Positions 33,407 through 47,328 of a DNA stretch of 64,000 bases are shown piece after piece. The first letter of the stretch is position 1; each line of letters begins with the position of its first letter. Below the pieces are notes generated by a model. It had not been told where the DNA came from and did not search any database. It worked only from the letters and a program-made list of their open reading frames with translations. Both the position numbers and the translations under genes were made by a program. Source of the stretch: Leptodactylus fallax (Eukaryota > Chordata > Amphibia > Anura > Leptodactylidae). Location: contig CAMRHE010000650.1 of NCBI GenBank assembly GCA_947044405.1, positions 186,001 to 250,000 on the forward strand. The letters are read 5' to 3'.

Positions 33407-35600
33407 CACAGACGGCAGTCCCTCATGGATCCCCCACATGCACACAGACAGCAGCCCGCCAAGGGACCCCCACAGCCTACCCTCACACACAGGCAGCACC
33501 CCCAGAGACCCCCCACTTACATGAAGACAGCACCCCACACAGGCAGCAGCCTCTCAGGGACTCCCCTTCCCAAAGCACAGATGGCAGCCCCTAGGAGCCA
33601 GAACCACACACACACAGAAGAAAAGCCCCCAGGACTGGACCCTCCTAGCACACAGGCGGCAGCCTCCCAGGGTCTGGATCACAACAGCACACAGGCAGCA
33701 GCTCCCCAGGTACCGGAGACCCTAGCACACAGGCGCAGACCTCAGGTCCTGGAGCCCCAGCATACAGGTGGCAGCCCCCCAAGGACCAGAGCGCGCCCCC
33801 CACAGCCAGCAGCCCCCCGGGGAACGGACCCCCTCAGCCCACAGGCGACAGCCCCCCTGGGTAACGGACCCCCTAAACCCACAGGCGGCGGCCCCTCCGG
33901 GAACCGGACCCCTCAGCCCACAGGCAGCGGCCCCCTGGGAACCGGACCCTCTCAGCCCACAGGTGGCAGCCCCCCAGGGTCCAGATCACAACAGCACACA
34001 GGCGGAAGCCCCCCAGGTACTAGAGACCCTAGCACACAGGTCCCAGACCCCCTCAGCATATAAGCGGCAGCCCCCCGGGGTCCAGGTCACAACAGCACAC
34101 AGGCAGCAGCCCCCAGGTACTGGAGACCCCAGCATACAGGCGGCAGCCCCCAGGGACCGGACCCCCTCAGCATACAGGCGGCAGCGCCCCAGGGACCGGA
34201 CCCCCTCAGCATACAGGCGGCAGCCCCCCCAGGTACTGGAAACCCTAGCACACAGGCACCCAGACCCCCTCAGCAGACAGGCGGCAACCCCCCAGGGACC
34301 GGACCACCCTCAGCAGACAGGCGGCAGCCCCCCAGGGACCAGACGTCTTCCAGCACACAGGCGGCAGCCCCCAAGGGACCAGACGTCTTCCAGCACACAG
34401 GCGGAAGCACCCCAGGGACCAAACTTCTCCCAGCACACAGGCGGCAGTACCCCAGGGACCAGACGTCTCCCAGCACACAGGCGGCAGCACCCCAGGGACC
34501 AGACGTCTCCCAGCACACAGGCGGCAACCCCCCAGGGACCAGACTTCTCCCAGCACAAAGGTGGCAGCCCCCCAGGGACCAGACCTCCCAGCACACAGGC
34601 GGCAGCCCCCCCAGGGACCAGACGTCTCCCAGCACAAAGGCGGCAGCCCCCCAGGGACCAGACGTCTCCCAGCACAAAGGCGGCAGCCCCCCAGGGACCA
34701 GACGTCTCCCAGCACAAAGGCGGCAGCCCCCCAGGGACTGGAGCCCCCCAACACATAGGTGGCAACACCCCAGGGGCCAGACCTCTCCAACACACGTACA
34801 CAGGTGGCAGCACCCCAAGGACCACAATCAGCAACCCCCCACACACACCCACACAGAGGCAGCACTGCAGGAACCCCCCACTTACATGAAGATGGGACCT
34901 GCACACCACTTGGACCCTCCACCAGCAGCCCCTCACACACACAGTTAGCTCCCCAGGGACCCACAAACATGCACACAGGTGGCAGCGTCCTGAGACCACC
35001 TCCAGAACCCCCTCTTACACACAAGCAATACCTCAGGAACCTCACACACAAAGTCAATACCCCAGGGATCCCACACAGACACATGCAACAACCCCCCAGG
35101 GACCTGAAGCCTACAAGACCCTGCCCCCATTACATGCAAGCAACACCCCAAGTACCCCTGCCCCCCTTTAAATGCCAGCAGCACCCTAAAGGACCCCTGC
35201 CCCTCCCCCCTTTAGATGCCAGAAGTACACCAAGGACGCATGCTCCCATATTTAGATGCCAATGGCACCCCAGAGACCCATGTCTCCACACCCTTTAGTC
35301 GCCAGCAGCACACCAGGGACCCCTGCCCCCCATCCATGCCAGCACATCCCCCCCTTAGATGCCAACAGCACCCCAAGAACCCCTGCTCTCCTTCACAGGC
35401 CAGAAGGACCCCCCCACCTCTTAGACGCCAGCAGCACAACAAGGACCCCTGCTCTCCTTCAGATCAGAGCAGCACCCAAAAGACCTTGTCTCCCTTGATG
35501 CCAACAGCACCCCAGGAACTCCTATACCACCCTAAACATCAAACCAATCCCCCAGACTCTCCAGGATACAGTCCCATGTAAATACATCACTCCCTCCCCT
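33407..35600. repeat. GC-rich VNTR, 40-bp core, with degenerate flanks
   Basis: From about 33600 to 34800 the unit is AGCACAAAGGCGGCAGCCCC plus CCAGGGACCAGACGTCTCCC; the exact 40-bp period is clear at 34631, 34671 and 34711. Flanks to 35600 are looser C-rich repeats. Long frames stay open on both strands (plus 33239-34063 and 33768-34889; minus 35084-34245), rich in Pro, Gln and Thr or in Cys, Trp and Gly. They follow from the repeat and base composition, so I do not call a gene. Confidence 0.9.
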
Positions 35601-37001
35601 CAGCCTCCACCAACATGCAGTCCCATGCAAAACAATCCTATCACTCCCCTTCCATCATGCAGTCCCGCAAAACAGTTCTCACAGTTTTCTATTCTCCATC
35701 TACATGAACTCCTCTCCTGCTTCCTCTATACAGCACAGAGTTGTAATAGCAGAGACCCCGCCCTCATCGGAGAGGCTCCGCCCCTTCCTGTGACATCATA
35801 CCTACCAGGAGCAACTCCACTCTAGTCATGACCGTATAATATTGGGGTTTATCCCCTCACACCACATTGGTGTCACCACATTCACATTACACATCACTAC
35901 TAGTTTAGTATCACCATCCTACATCATACTGGATATGCTGCAGTATTACCACAGGATTTATCCTGTCAGAGTCCCCTCATGTATTTACCTCACACACTGC
36001 AGACATGGCTGATATATCATAGATTACTACTGTATAATGCAGATTGTTCATGAGTCCTGGGGACTGAGGGGCTCTCTATGGGGGAGCTGGGAGACCCTGT
36101 GGTGAGAGAGGGACAGCCTGGTCTGAAAGCCACCTCCCTGTATATGGAGTCTAGTGATCTGTATACACCCTGCATCTTAGTTCCATGTACTGGACATGCT
36201 GTTTATATTGACCCTGCTATATACAGGTCCCTCACTGTATATGTATATGTAGTCTAGCAGTCCCTATAGTTCCTCCATCTTAGTGCTGGTCCTATATATG
36301 GCATCTAATGATCTATATGTGACCTCCGTATACTGAGTCCTGTGTGGATATATGGCAGCTATCAGTCACTTTATATATGCTGTCCTGCTGATGCTGCTGC
36401 CTATAAAATGTCCGCCCTTACCTCATGTAGCTATTTCATCTTCGATTTGGAAATTCATCTAGTAACTAAAATTGTGGATGTTATAAGACTGTGTAGATTA
36501 TGTGGGGCCTTTTCTAGATTTTTTTTTCACAGTCTTCTAGCAGAATATATTAAATCTAGTTCATATTTATCGCTCTGAAAGGTGTTCATGGAGGGCTCAG
36601 CACATGGTGGGGATGTGGGTGGCTCTGGTGCACCTTGCTCTATAGGATACACAGATTTGTATAGTTTTATAGCCATGTATATACGCTGATATACTGACCG
36701 CCATGTAGGCTGACCTCAAAGTGTCCAACACATGTAGATAATGGATATCAGACAAATACTGCACTAGATTATTGCATTTCTTACTCTTCATGGGTAGCCA
36801 GTGATTTAGGAGCATTTACAGTCTGTATCCGGATAAGTATATGGATTACTATTATTATATGTTACTATGATATCATATAATGCAGCAGCTCCCATCCCTG
36901 ACTATGACATGTACTATGTGATGGGTTATTTCTCAGTGGTGTCCTATAATAGTATAATTTTGTACCCACTGACAGCTGCTCAAGTCTATCCTTATTACCT
37001 A
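35601..37001. other. Anonymous intergenic DNA
   Basis: No supported gene. A minus-type box, GAGCAACTCCACTCTAGTC, at 35812-35830 is the far copy of the inverted-repeat family at 29440. The next ATAATATTGG (35836-35845) echoes the flank of the first box (29431-29440). Confidence 0.45.
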
Positions 37002-38637
<1,636 letters not shown>

Positions 38638-38639
38638 TA

Positions 38640-39604
38640 CATAGCTCTGGATTATTCTGGAGCTGGTATAATTTAGTATTATTGCTTATACAGTATTTAG
38701 GGAGAGCCATCTAAGTTATTATTTCTTTTAGAGCGACTTTACTGTCACCTGTCTATTGGTTGGAAAGGAAATGAGGTGGAAATGTTCCATCTAGTGGAGA
38801 ATTACAATATTGTAGCTTAGAGAAAATAGAACATAATTTAACTTTCTTGTGTAATCGTCAGTATAATCTAAGGGATATTTATCAGTTCAGAGCATACATT
38901 TAAGGGGGGATTAATCTTACTGAGAAATTAGGTTTGGTTAGGCTGATGTAAATTAGATCAAATTTGACTTTTTAAAAATTGCAAAAAATATTCTCAATCG
39001 CCCTCCAGTAAGAGGTTGCTGTAGAACTTGGATTACCTTCTCAGGACAAAAGTGTAAAGTCTGTTTTTTAACCCAGCAGCGTTAAATTCAATGCATGTAA
39101 ATGGAGGCTCATTTGATGGACCGTTATTTTGACGGTTATTAATGGACTGTCAAAATATAGGTCATGTTCTATTTTTGTCCATTTTCACAGATCCCTCCAT
39201 AAACTGAACTGTATAGGGAATCTGTAAAAATGAGTGCCCGTCAGGTACAAGACCGACATGAAAAATGGACGTTTTTCATGGCCACTTTCACCCATGGTTG
39301 TGTGACTATTGCCTTAGACCTAGCAATGCTCCAAATTTAACAAAGGTCACACAACATTTGATAAATTAGGCACAATTTATGACAAAGCAGACTCCTGCAA
39401 AACTAGGTTTTAGGTACTCCTTAAAAACACCTGTAAAAAAGCAATTCAACACCATGAATTCCATTAGAATATATTAAGACAACAGAGATTTTTTTACTGA
39501 ATCAATAAGAACATGATTTAATTGAATTACTTAGCGTTAAATGTAGCCACTTGTTACAGAACCAAATGGACAGTGCAAAAAAACAATACAAACCCTGCAG
39601 ATGA
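38640..39604. other. Anonymous DNA downstream of V segment 2
   Basis: No gene. 38790-38830 (CCATCTAGTGGAGAATTACA) resembles 62579-62620, a possible shared flank. 39080-39300 (TTTTTGTCCATTTT, TCATGTTCTATTTTTG) resembles the insertion at 45728-46187. Confidence 0.5.
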
Positions 39605-39643
39605 GTTTTATGTAAGATCAGAGGATAGATGTGTGACACTGTG
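39605..39643 (-). promoter_or_regulatory. 23-RSS of V segment 2
   Basis: On the minus strand: perfect heptamer CACAGTG (39637-39643), a 23-bp spacer, then nonamer ACATAAAAC (39605-39613), close to the consensus ACAAAAACC. It directly abuts the V coding end and is the recognition site for the RAG recombinase. Confidence 0.9.
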
Positions 39644-39934
39644 CATCCTGCAGAGCACAGAGATAGATGGCTGAGTCCTCTGTCTTCACATCACTGATAA
39701 CCAGTTCTGTAGAGTTCATTATCACATTAGATGTGAATCTCCCCTTAGCAAATGGGGCAGAATCACTAGTAGAGACTTTATTAGCTTTATATAATATGAA
39801 CTGTGGAGCTGATCCAGGATAATAACGATACCAGTATAGATAATACACATTGCTACAGGAGAGAGTGACTTTATGTCCTTTTTCAGTAAATGTCTGGGAA
39901 TTCATTTGTTCAATGGAGTCTCCAATAACTTGTC
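39644..39934 (-). CDS. T-cell receptor alpha/delta-type V segment 2, V exon
   Basis: 291-bp V exon encoding a full immunoglobulin V domain. After acceptor TTCTAG the protein reads GQVIGDSIEQMN, then first Cys in KVTLSC, Trp in YLYWYRYYP, and DSAIYLCALQDA with the second Cys. The phase-1 junction with the leader exon (40113-40161) creates a Gly codon. The exon ends exactly at a good 23-RSS (39605-39643). The frame is open and all framework landmarks are present, so it looks functional. Same orientation as V segment 1, about 21.5 kb away, consistent with a V array. Sequence alone does not separate TRAV from TRDV. Confidence 0.92.
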
Positions 39935-40112
39935 CTAGAAAAGAACAAATATCCATATTCATTTTGTCTTTAATAACCTTATCTCATGTACCTGTCACAG
40001 ACATAGGACAACTATTCTGACATGACTAGCTGTAATAACATTTTATTATTTGGTTATATGCTCATTATATATTTTTTGCACTATATATGCAATAGACCAG
40101 TTTTCTTATTAC

Positions 40113-40161
40113 CTGAGCAGAGAAGCAGTAAAATGAAGACAATGTGGTTTTTCTTCTTCAT
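40113..40161 (-). CDS. T-cell receptor V segment 2, leader exon
   Basis: 49-bp exon, ATG at 40159-40161, encoding the signal peptide MKKKNHIVFILLLLCS plus one base. Donor GTAATAAG at 40105-40112. The intron to the V exon is 178 bp. Confidence 0.9.
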
Positions 40162-40513
40162 TGTAGCTCTGATGTTATTCATGCCTGTAGAGCAGCTGTT
40201 ATATGAAATACTGTTTTGTATCTTATGTGTAGAACTGGAGATATATGTATAACTGCAGAAGGAGGAGTCTGGTTCAGGCTCACTGGAACTGTGTGATATA
40301 TACTATGTGATACTATCAGATGCTATTGCTCCAGAACAGAGCTGGAGCTAGATTTTTCTTGCACCCGGAGCAGAGGTCCAGTTTTCTGCCCTTGTCTTGT
40401 ATTAAAATACTCTTACCAAGGCAAAGTGACTTCTTGGCACTGCCTCTGGCACTCAGCTTTATTCCATAGGTTGATTCAAATACGGATATTCCAAGACTCA
40501 TTAACATAACATA

Positions 40514-41957
40514 CAGTTGTGCTAAAAAGTTCACATACCCCGGCAGATTTTTTGTTTTTTTGGTCTTTTTTCAGAGAATGATGACACAAAAACTTTTTCT
40601 CCACTCATGGTTAGTGGTTGGTTGAAGCCATTTATTGTCAAACTTCTGTGTTTTCTCTTTTTAAATCAAAATGACAACCGAAAACATCAAAACATACCCC
40701 AGTTCTTAATATTGTGTATTGCCCCCTCTAACATCAATGACAGCTTGAAGCCTTTTGTGGTAGTTGTGGATGAGGCTCTTTATTTTCTCAGATGGTAAAA
40801 CTGCCCATTCTTTTTGGCAAAAAGTCTGTTCAAAAGTTCACATACCCTGGTGATTTTGGCCTGATAACATGCCCAGAAACCAAACCACGGACAGGTAGAA
40901 CAACCAAAATTTCGGCAACAACTGCTCGGAAAATTGTTCGGGATGCAAAGAAAAACCCACACATAACAGCTGAAATACAGGACTCTCTGAAAACTATCGG
41001 TGTGGCTGTTTCAAGATGCACAATAAGGAGGCACTTGAAGAAAAATGGGCTGCATGGTGGAGTTGCCAGAAGAAAAACATTACTGCGCAAATGCCACAAA
41101 GAATCTCGCCTTCAATACGCCAAAGAGCACAGAGACAAGCCTCAAAACTTCTGGAACAAGGTAATTTGGAGTGATGAGACAAAAATTGAACTTTTTGGCC
41201 ACAACCATAAACGTTACATTTGGAGAAGTGTCAACAAGGCCTATGTTGAAAGGAACACCATTCCTACTGTAAAGCACGGAGGTGAATCACTGATGATGTG
41301 GGGATGTGTGAGCTTCAGAGGCACAGGAAACTTGGTCAAAGTTGAAGGAAAGATGAATGCAGCACGTTATCAGCAAATACTGGAGGCAAATTTGCGCTCA
41401 TCAGTCAGGAAGCTGTGCATGGGACGTACTTGGACGTTCCAACATGACAATGATCCAAAACACAAGGCCAAGTCAACCTGTCATTGGCTACAGCAGAAGA
41501 AAGTGAAGGTTCTGGAGTGGCCATCTCAGTCTCCTGACCTCAATATCATTGAGCCACTCTGGGGAGATCTCAAGCGTGCAGTACATGCAAGACATCCCAG
41601 GAATTTACAGGAACTGGAGACTTTTTGCCAAGAAGAATGGGCAGTTTTACCATCTGAGAAAATAGAGAGCCTCATCCACAACTACCACAAAAGGCTTCAA
41701 GCTGTCATTGATGTTAGAGGGGGCAATACACGGTATTAAGAACTGGGGTATGTGAACTTTTGAACAGGGTCATTTTGATGTTTTTGGTTGTCATTATGAT
41801 TTAAAAAGAGAAAACACAGAAGTTTGACAATAAATGGCTTCAACCAACCACTAACCATGAGTAGAGAAAAAGGTTTTGTGTTATCATTCATATTCTCTGA
41901 AAAAAGGCCAAAAAACCAAAAAATCTACCGGGGTATGTAAACTTTTTAGCACAACTG
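40514..41957 (+). mobile_element. Rearranged Tc1-type transposon with enlarged inverted repeats
   Basis: Flanked by TA (40512-40513, 41958-41959). Ends CAGTTGTGCTAAAAAGTTCA and its complement. The inverted match does not stop at the ordinary terminal repeat: it runs for 314 bp on the left (40514-40827) against 41618-41957 on the right, with a 26-bp gap, so the left arm contains an inverted copy of the 3' end of the transposase gene. Confidence 0.9.
40792..41739 (+). pseudogene. Tc1-type transposase lacking its first DNA-binding domain
   Basis: The open frame encodes most of a DD34E transposase: second helix-turn-helix region (TARKIVRDAKKNPH ... CTIRRHL), Asp in VIWSDETKIELFG, Asp in FQHDNDPKHKA, Glu in SPDLNIIEPLW, and tail IHNYHKRLQAVI. 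Its first dozen residues are an accident: they are read from the antisense copy of the gene's own 3' end that replaced the native N terminus. About the first 50 residues of a normal family member are missing, so DNA binding should be lost although the catalytic core is intact. Confidence 0.85.
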
Positions 41958-42118
41958 TATAAAGAAATATTTTTAATAGGGTGAGTTATAGTTTTTATTG
42001 GCACCATTCTGGGTTATATGTGAAGCAAAGTTGACTTTGGCTTTCTGCAGTGTGATAACTTGCTGCAGCGCAATATCTTACAATAAAAAGCCATTGAAAC
42101 ACCATTAAACTAGTCAAG

Positions 42119-42946
42119 TTAACCACTTCTGGACTGCCCATTGGGTATATACGTCCGGAGAGTGGTTGTTTAGTTCTGTAAGGACATACCGGTATGTCCA
42201 ACAGTTTTCAGCAGCTGCACGAAATCGCAGCCGGAGCTCCCATAGAGAAGGCAGGGAAGTTTTATTATCATCCCTGCCTTCTCAATCACTGTGTACACAG
42301 TGCTCAATGAGCGGTGTATACACAGCTATGGGCGCCGCCATGATGCTGCTCCCCTCTGACCTGGCGGTCACGTGATCTGCCGGGATCAGATCTGTTAGAG
42401 CTGCTGGGTCCTACAGGACCCAGATCAGCTCTATAGATATGGGCAGGAGGCTGTATTCCTCCTGCAACTGGGGCTAAATGTACCAGCCCCAGGTACATGG
42501 GAAATCAGCCTTCCATAAAAAAAGAAAACTGTGATCAAATGTCCCCAAAGGTCTATTATGACCTTATGGGGACACAATGTAAAAAAAAAAAATGGAATAG
42601 AAAAGTAAAATAAAAATTTAAATAGAATAATTTAAAAAATAAAATAATACATCAATAACACGCCCTTATTACAGGTTCTAGCCACACCCCTGACGACACC
42701 ATACAAAATAAAAATTACCGTAACAGAGGAAAAACAATTTTAGAAAGTTTTTTTTAGTAGCACTTTGGGCTATTAAATAAAAGAAAAACCTAAAATTAAA
42801 GCCCTATGTGTCACCGAAAAAAGACGCAGAAATTAGTTGAATAACCCAAATGATAAAATTGTTACAGCCCTCAAAACTGCACATACAAAAAGCCCAAAAT
42901 GTGTCTGGTCCTGGACCACAAATTGGCCCGGTACTGAAGTGGTTAA
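42119..42946. mobile_element. TTAA-site MITE
   Basis: Inverted ends TTAACCACTTCTGGAC and (complement of the right end) TTAACCACTTCAGTACC. TTAA at both termini suggests piggyBac- or Kolobok-type transposition. No coding capacity. A relative lies at 11270-11395. Confidence 0.8.
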
Positions 42947-42949
42947 AGC

Positions 42950-43200
42950 AGAACCCCCACGTGGCGTAAATGGCAAAAACCACAGTGTTTACAGTCCCTG
43001 CAAAGTGGATAGGATTCTAGCAAATACCATCCACACATTGCAGAAAAATACCCACAGCGGAAATCCAATGAATTCCAAAACAGTTGCGTTTTTTGGAAAT
43101 AGCAGCATGTCAATTATACCTATGGAAACGCTGGTGGGGGCGGTTTCCATATAGGTATAATTTAAGCAGAAATCCGCAGAGGAAAACTCAAGCTGTTCAA
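42950..43200. repeat. Dispersed repeat, match to 31385-31640
   Basis: Shares CCCCACGTGGC, GCAGCATGTCAATT, GGAAACGC and CCGCAGAGGAAA with 31385-31640. It also contains an internal inverted pair, ATTATACCTATGGAAACG / GGTTTCCATATAGGTATAAT. Confidence 0.75.
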
Positions 43201-43233
43201 CTACACAGGGTGCTACTGTACACCCTTCCTGCA

Positions 43234-43553
43234 TTAAAGGGGTTGTGCCATGAAGCAAACTGGAGGACCTTTCTTGCACTCCCACATTCAACCTGATCGC
43301 AGCCAGGCTAATTGTGGGCGGGACTGGTGACGGTAAGTGCTCCCATTCACTTCAATGGGAGTGCCGGAGGTGGTAATCAAATAACAGCAATCGACTTTCT
43401 CCGGTTCTCCCATTGAAGTGAATGGAGGCACTGGAGATAACTGAGTGCTGTACTTAGGATATTGGAGCGCTGACTGTCACCTGACTGCGATCAGGTTGAA
43501 TGTGGGAGCGAGAGAAAGGCCCTCCGGTTAACTTTGTGGGACAACCCCTTTAA
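43234..43553. mobile_element. Palindromic TTAA-site MITE
   Basis: Ends TTAAAGGGGTTGTGCCATGA and (complement of the right) TTAAAGGGGTTGTCCCACAA. Arms of about 65 bp include CCCACATTCAACCTGATCGC on both sides. The centre holds TCCCATTCACTTCAATGGGA and CCCATTGAAGTGAATGG. Confidence 0.85.
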
Positions 43554-43632
43554 GGGAACCAAGCGTGGTATGTACCAGTCACTCCACGGTGTAAGTAGCA
43601 ACTGTGTGGAGAACAGCTAATCAGTAGAGGTA

Positions 43633-44008
43633 CAGATGCATCTCAATAAATTAGAATATCTTTGAAACGTTTATTTCTTTCAGTAATTAAATTAAAAAAG
43701 TGACCTCCTATATTTTCTAGATTCTTTACACACAGAGTGTTCTATCTCAAGTGTTTTATTTCTGTAAATGTTGATTATGGATTACAGGTAATGAAAACCC
43801 AAATCTAAGAAAATTTGAATATTGTAAAGACGTTCAGTATTGTAAATTCAGTGTGTCACCTGCCAAGGTTTCCTAAGCCTTTAAATGGTCCCTCAGTCTG
43901 GTTCAGTAGGACACACAATCATGGAAGATGCTGATTATGAATTGTATTAATGAATTACTGAAATGAATGAACGTTTCAAAGATAGTCTAATTTATTGAGA
44001 TGCACCTG
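43633..44008. mobile_element. Tc1/mariner-type MITE
   Basis: 376 bp flanked by TA. Ends CAGATGCATCTCAATAAATT and complement CAGGTGCATCTCAATAAATT; the inverted match extends about 60 bp. No coding sequence. Confidence 0.88.
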
Positions 44009-44501
44009 TAATGGGTGTGAGACCCTAACTGATGTAATATTAATGGCATGAGTTGTACAGGAAATCTACACCATTTCTGACTGGCGTATGATTTCCATTC
44101 CGGCGCACAGACATGATTTATTAACCCTTTCAGGACCAGAATAATTTACATTTTTTTTTCCCTTCACATTTTGCTTCTTACCTTGCAAAGCCCATAACTT
44201 TTTCTTTTTTTTTTGCTGAGATAGCTACAGTCATGCCCATAAGTCTTGGCACCCCTGAAATTTTTCCAGAAAATGAAGTATTTCTCCCAGAAAATTATTG
44301 AAATTACACATGTTTTGTTATACACATGTTTATTTCTTTTGTATTGGAGCGACACAAAAAAAAATTGAAAAAAGGCAAATTGGACATAATTTCACAGAAA
44401 TAACAGGTGTGGGCAGTATAAAAATCACACCTGAAACCAGATAAAAAGGAGAGAAGTTGGACTCAATCTTTGCATTGTGTGTCTGTGCGTGCCACGCTAA
44501 G

Positions 44502-45534
<1,033 letters not shown>

Positions 45535-45727
45535 TTGAGGGTGCCATTAATTTTGTCCGGCCCATTTTTGAAGTTCTGCATGAAATTATATCATTTGCGG
45601 CCTTTTTTTGTATTTTTTGTGTTGCTCCAATATACACAAAGGAAATAAACATGTGTATAGCAAATCATGTGTAATTGCAATAATTTTCTGGGAGAAATAC
45701 TTAATTTTCTGGAAAAATTTCAGGGGT

Positions 45728-46187
45728 ATTTTGCGGTCCACAAACTAATAATTAGTCTTCAGTTTTTGCGAACTGAGTGTCTTCAGTGTGTGTTCAGTGT
45801 TTCTTCAGCATCAGTGATTTATGTGTCTTCAGTGTGCCATCAGTGTGGGATCCTAGTTTGCGGATCCACCATAAAAAACACAGGTGACATCTAATTATAT
45901 TCCTAGCTTGTCCACGAAAACAGACGCCACACTGATGACACACTGACTACATCAATGTGCTATCCTAGGTTTTTAGTCTCCCATAGGCTTCTATGGGCGA
46001 GTCCGTTCCACAAAAACTGAACAGAATAAGACATGTTCTATCTGACGCGGTGCGGAATCACGGCTCGCACACTGATCAGTGAAAAATATGGTCGTTTGCA
46101 TGTACCCATAAAAATAAATGGGTCAGTGTGCAATCCATGAAAAACAAGGATAGCACACGGATCTTGCCCACGGTCGTCTGCAACGGG
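45728..46187. mobile_element. MITE-like repeat inserted in the Tc1 right end
   Basis: About 460 bp (starts ATTTTGCGGTCCACAAAC). It contains an imperfect internal repeat of GTCTTCAGTGTG words. It replaces 7 bp or so of the Tc1 terminal repeat. The family is not identified; 39080-39300 has similar words. Confidence 0.55.
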
Positions 46188-47328
46188 CCTTATAGGCATG
46201 ACTGTATAAGTAGGGCTTGATTTTTTTTTTGCGGGACAAAATATATTTCATAATGGTGCCATTTTGTCAGTAAGTATAGGTTTTTTTAAATGTTTTAAAA
46301 TATTTATAAAATGTAATAGTTTAAAAAAAAATAAAAATCTTTTCTGTTACCAAATTCTGAAACCCATACTTTTGTGTGCGGTGTCATTTTTTTTTTGCAG
46401 GACATGTTGCAGTTTTGTGATATAACATTTTGGTATCGTGTAACATTTTGGAGAGTGACATTTTTTGGGGAGTGAACACAGAAAAAAAACAGCAATGTGG
46501 CCATTTAGATTTTTTTTTTTCCTGCTATTGCATTCACTGTATAGGATAACAGCTTAGGAATTTAAGGATGTGGTGATGTAGATGTTTGTTTTCATATTTT
46601 GTTTATTTCTTTTTATATGTAAACTTTGCAAAGGGGGTGATTTGAACTTTTATATATTTTTTAAATTTTTTTTATACTTTTTAAAATTTTAATTTTTTTT
46701 TATGTTTACTTGCCTAAACTAGCAATAGTCAGATAGCTTATGCCAGAGTATTGGTATGGTAGAGTATTGCAGTCTATGGAAAATGGCTATGTTACTATTT
46801 AGCCCTGCCACAGATAGGGTTTTATAGTTGCATAACATTAGCAGGCCTGGAAGTCTTCAGAACTTCCAGTTGCCATAGCAACCAAACGGTTCTTGCAATC
46901 TCTCTGTGCAGGTGCCGTATGGTCCTGCGCAAGGAGAGTGAAAGCAAAATAACCTCTCAAATGCAGCGGTTTAATTTGATCATGGCATCTAGGGGGTTAA
47001 ATGCCTGTGATTAGAGTCATCTCTGATGACAAGTACTGCCTATTGGTATAAAGACCTAGTGGCTTAAGAACCTTCTCCCAACTTAAAAAGGCAGATTAGT
47101 GAAGCGAAAGGGTCAAGATGCTGAAGCACCTTAATAATTCAGGTGCACCTTGCACCTGTTGAGCCGTACGAAATGCCAGTCTTAATAAATCTGCCCCAGA
47201 TTTATTGTAATGTCCTAGCAAAACCTTTGAAACCTTTGAAATAATGGGGCATATTTGTTTGTTTGTTTGTTTGTGTTGGAAGGGACCTCAAGGGCCATCG
47301 AGTCCAACCCCCTGCAAAGCAGGAATTC

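Noticed and set aside
33239..35581. Long Pro/Gln-rich and Cys/Trp-rich frames on opposite strands
   Set aside because: They arise from a GC-rich 40-bp VNTR without stop codons. No splice pattern, domain or signal supports a gene.
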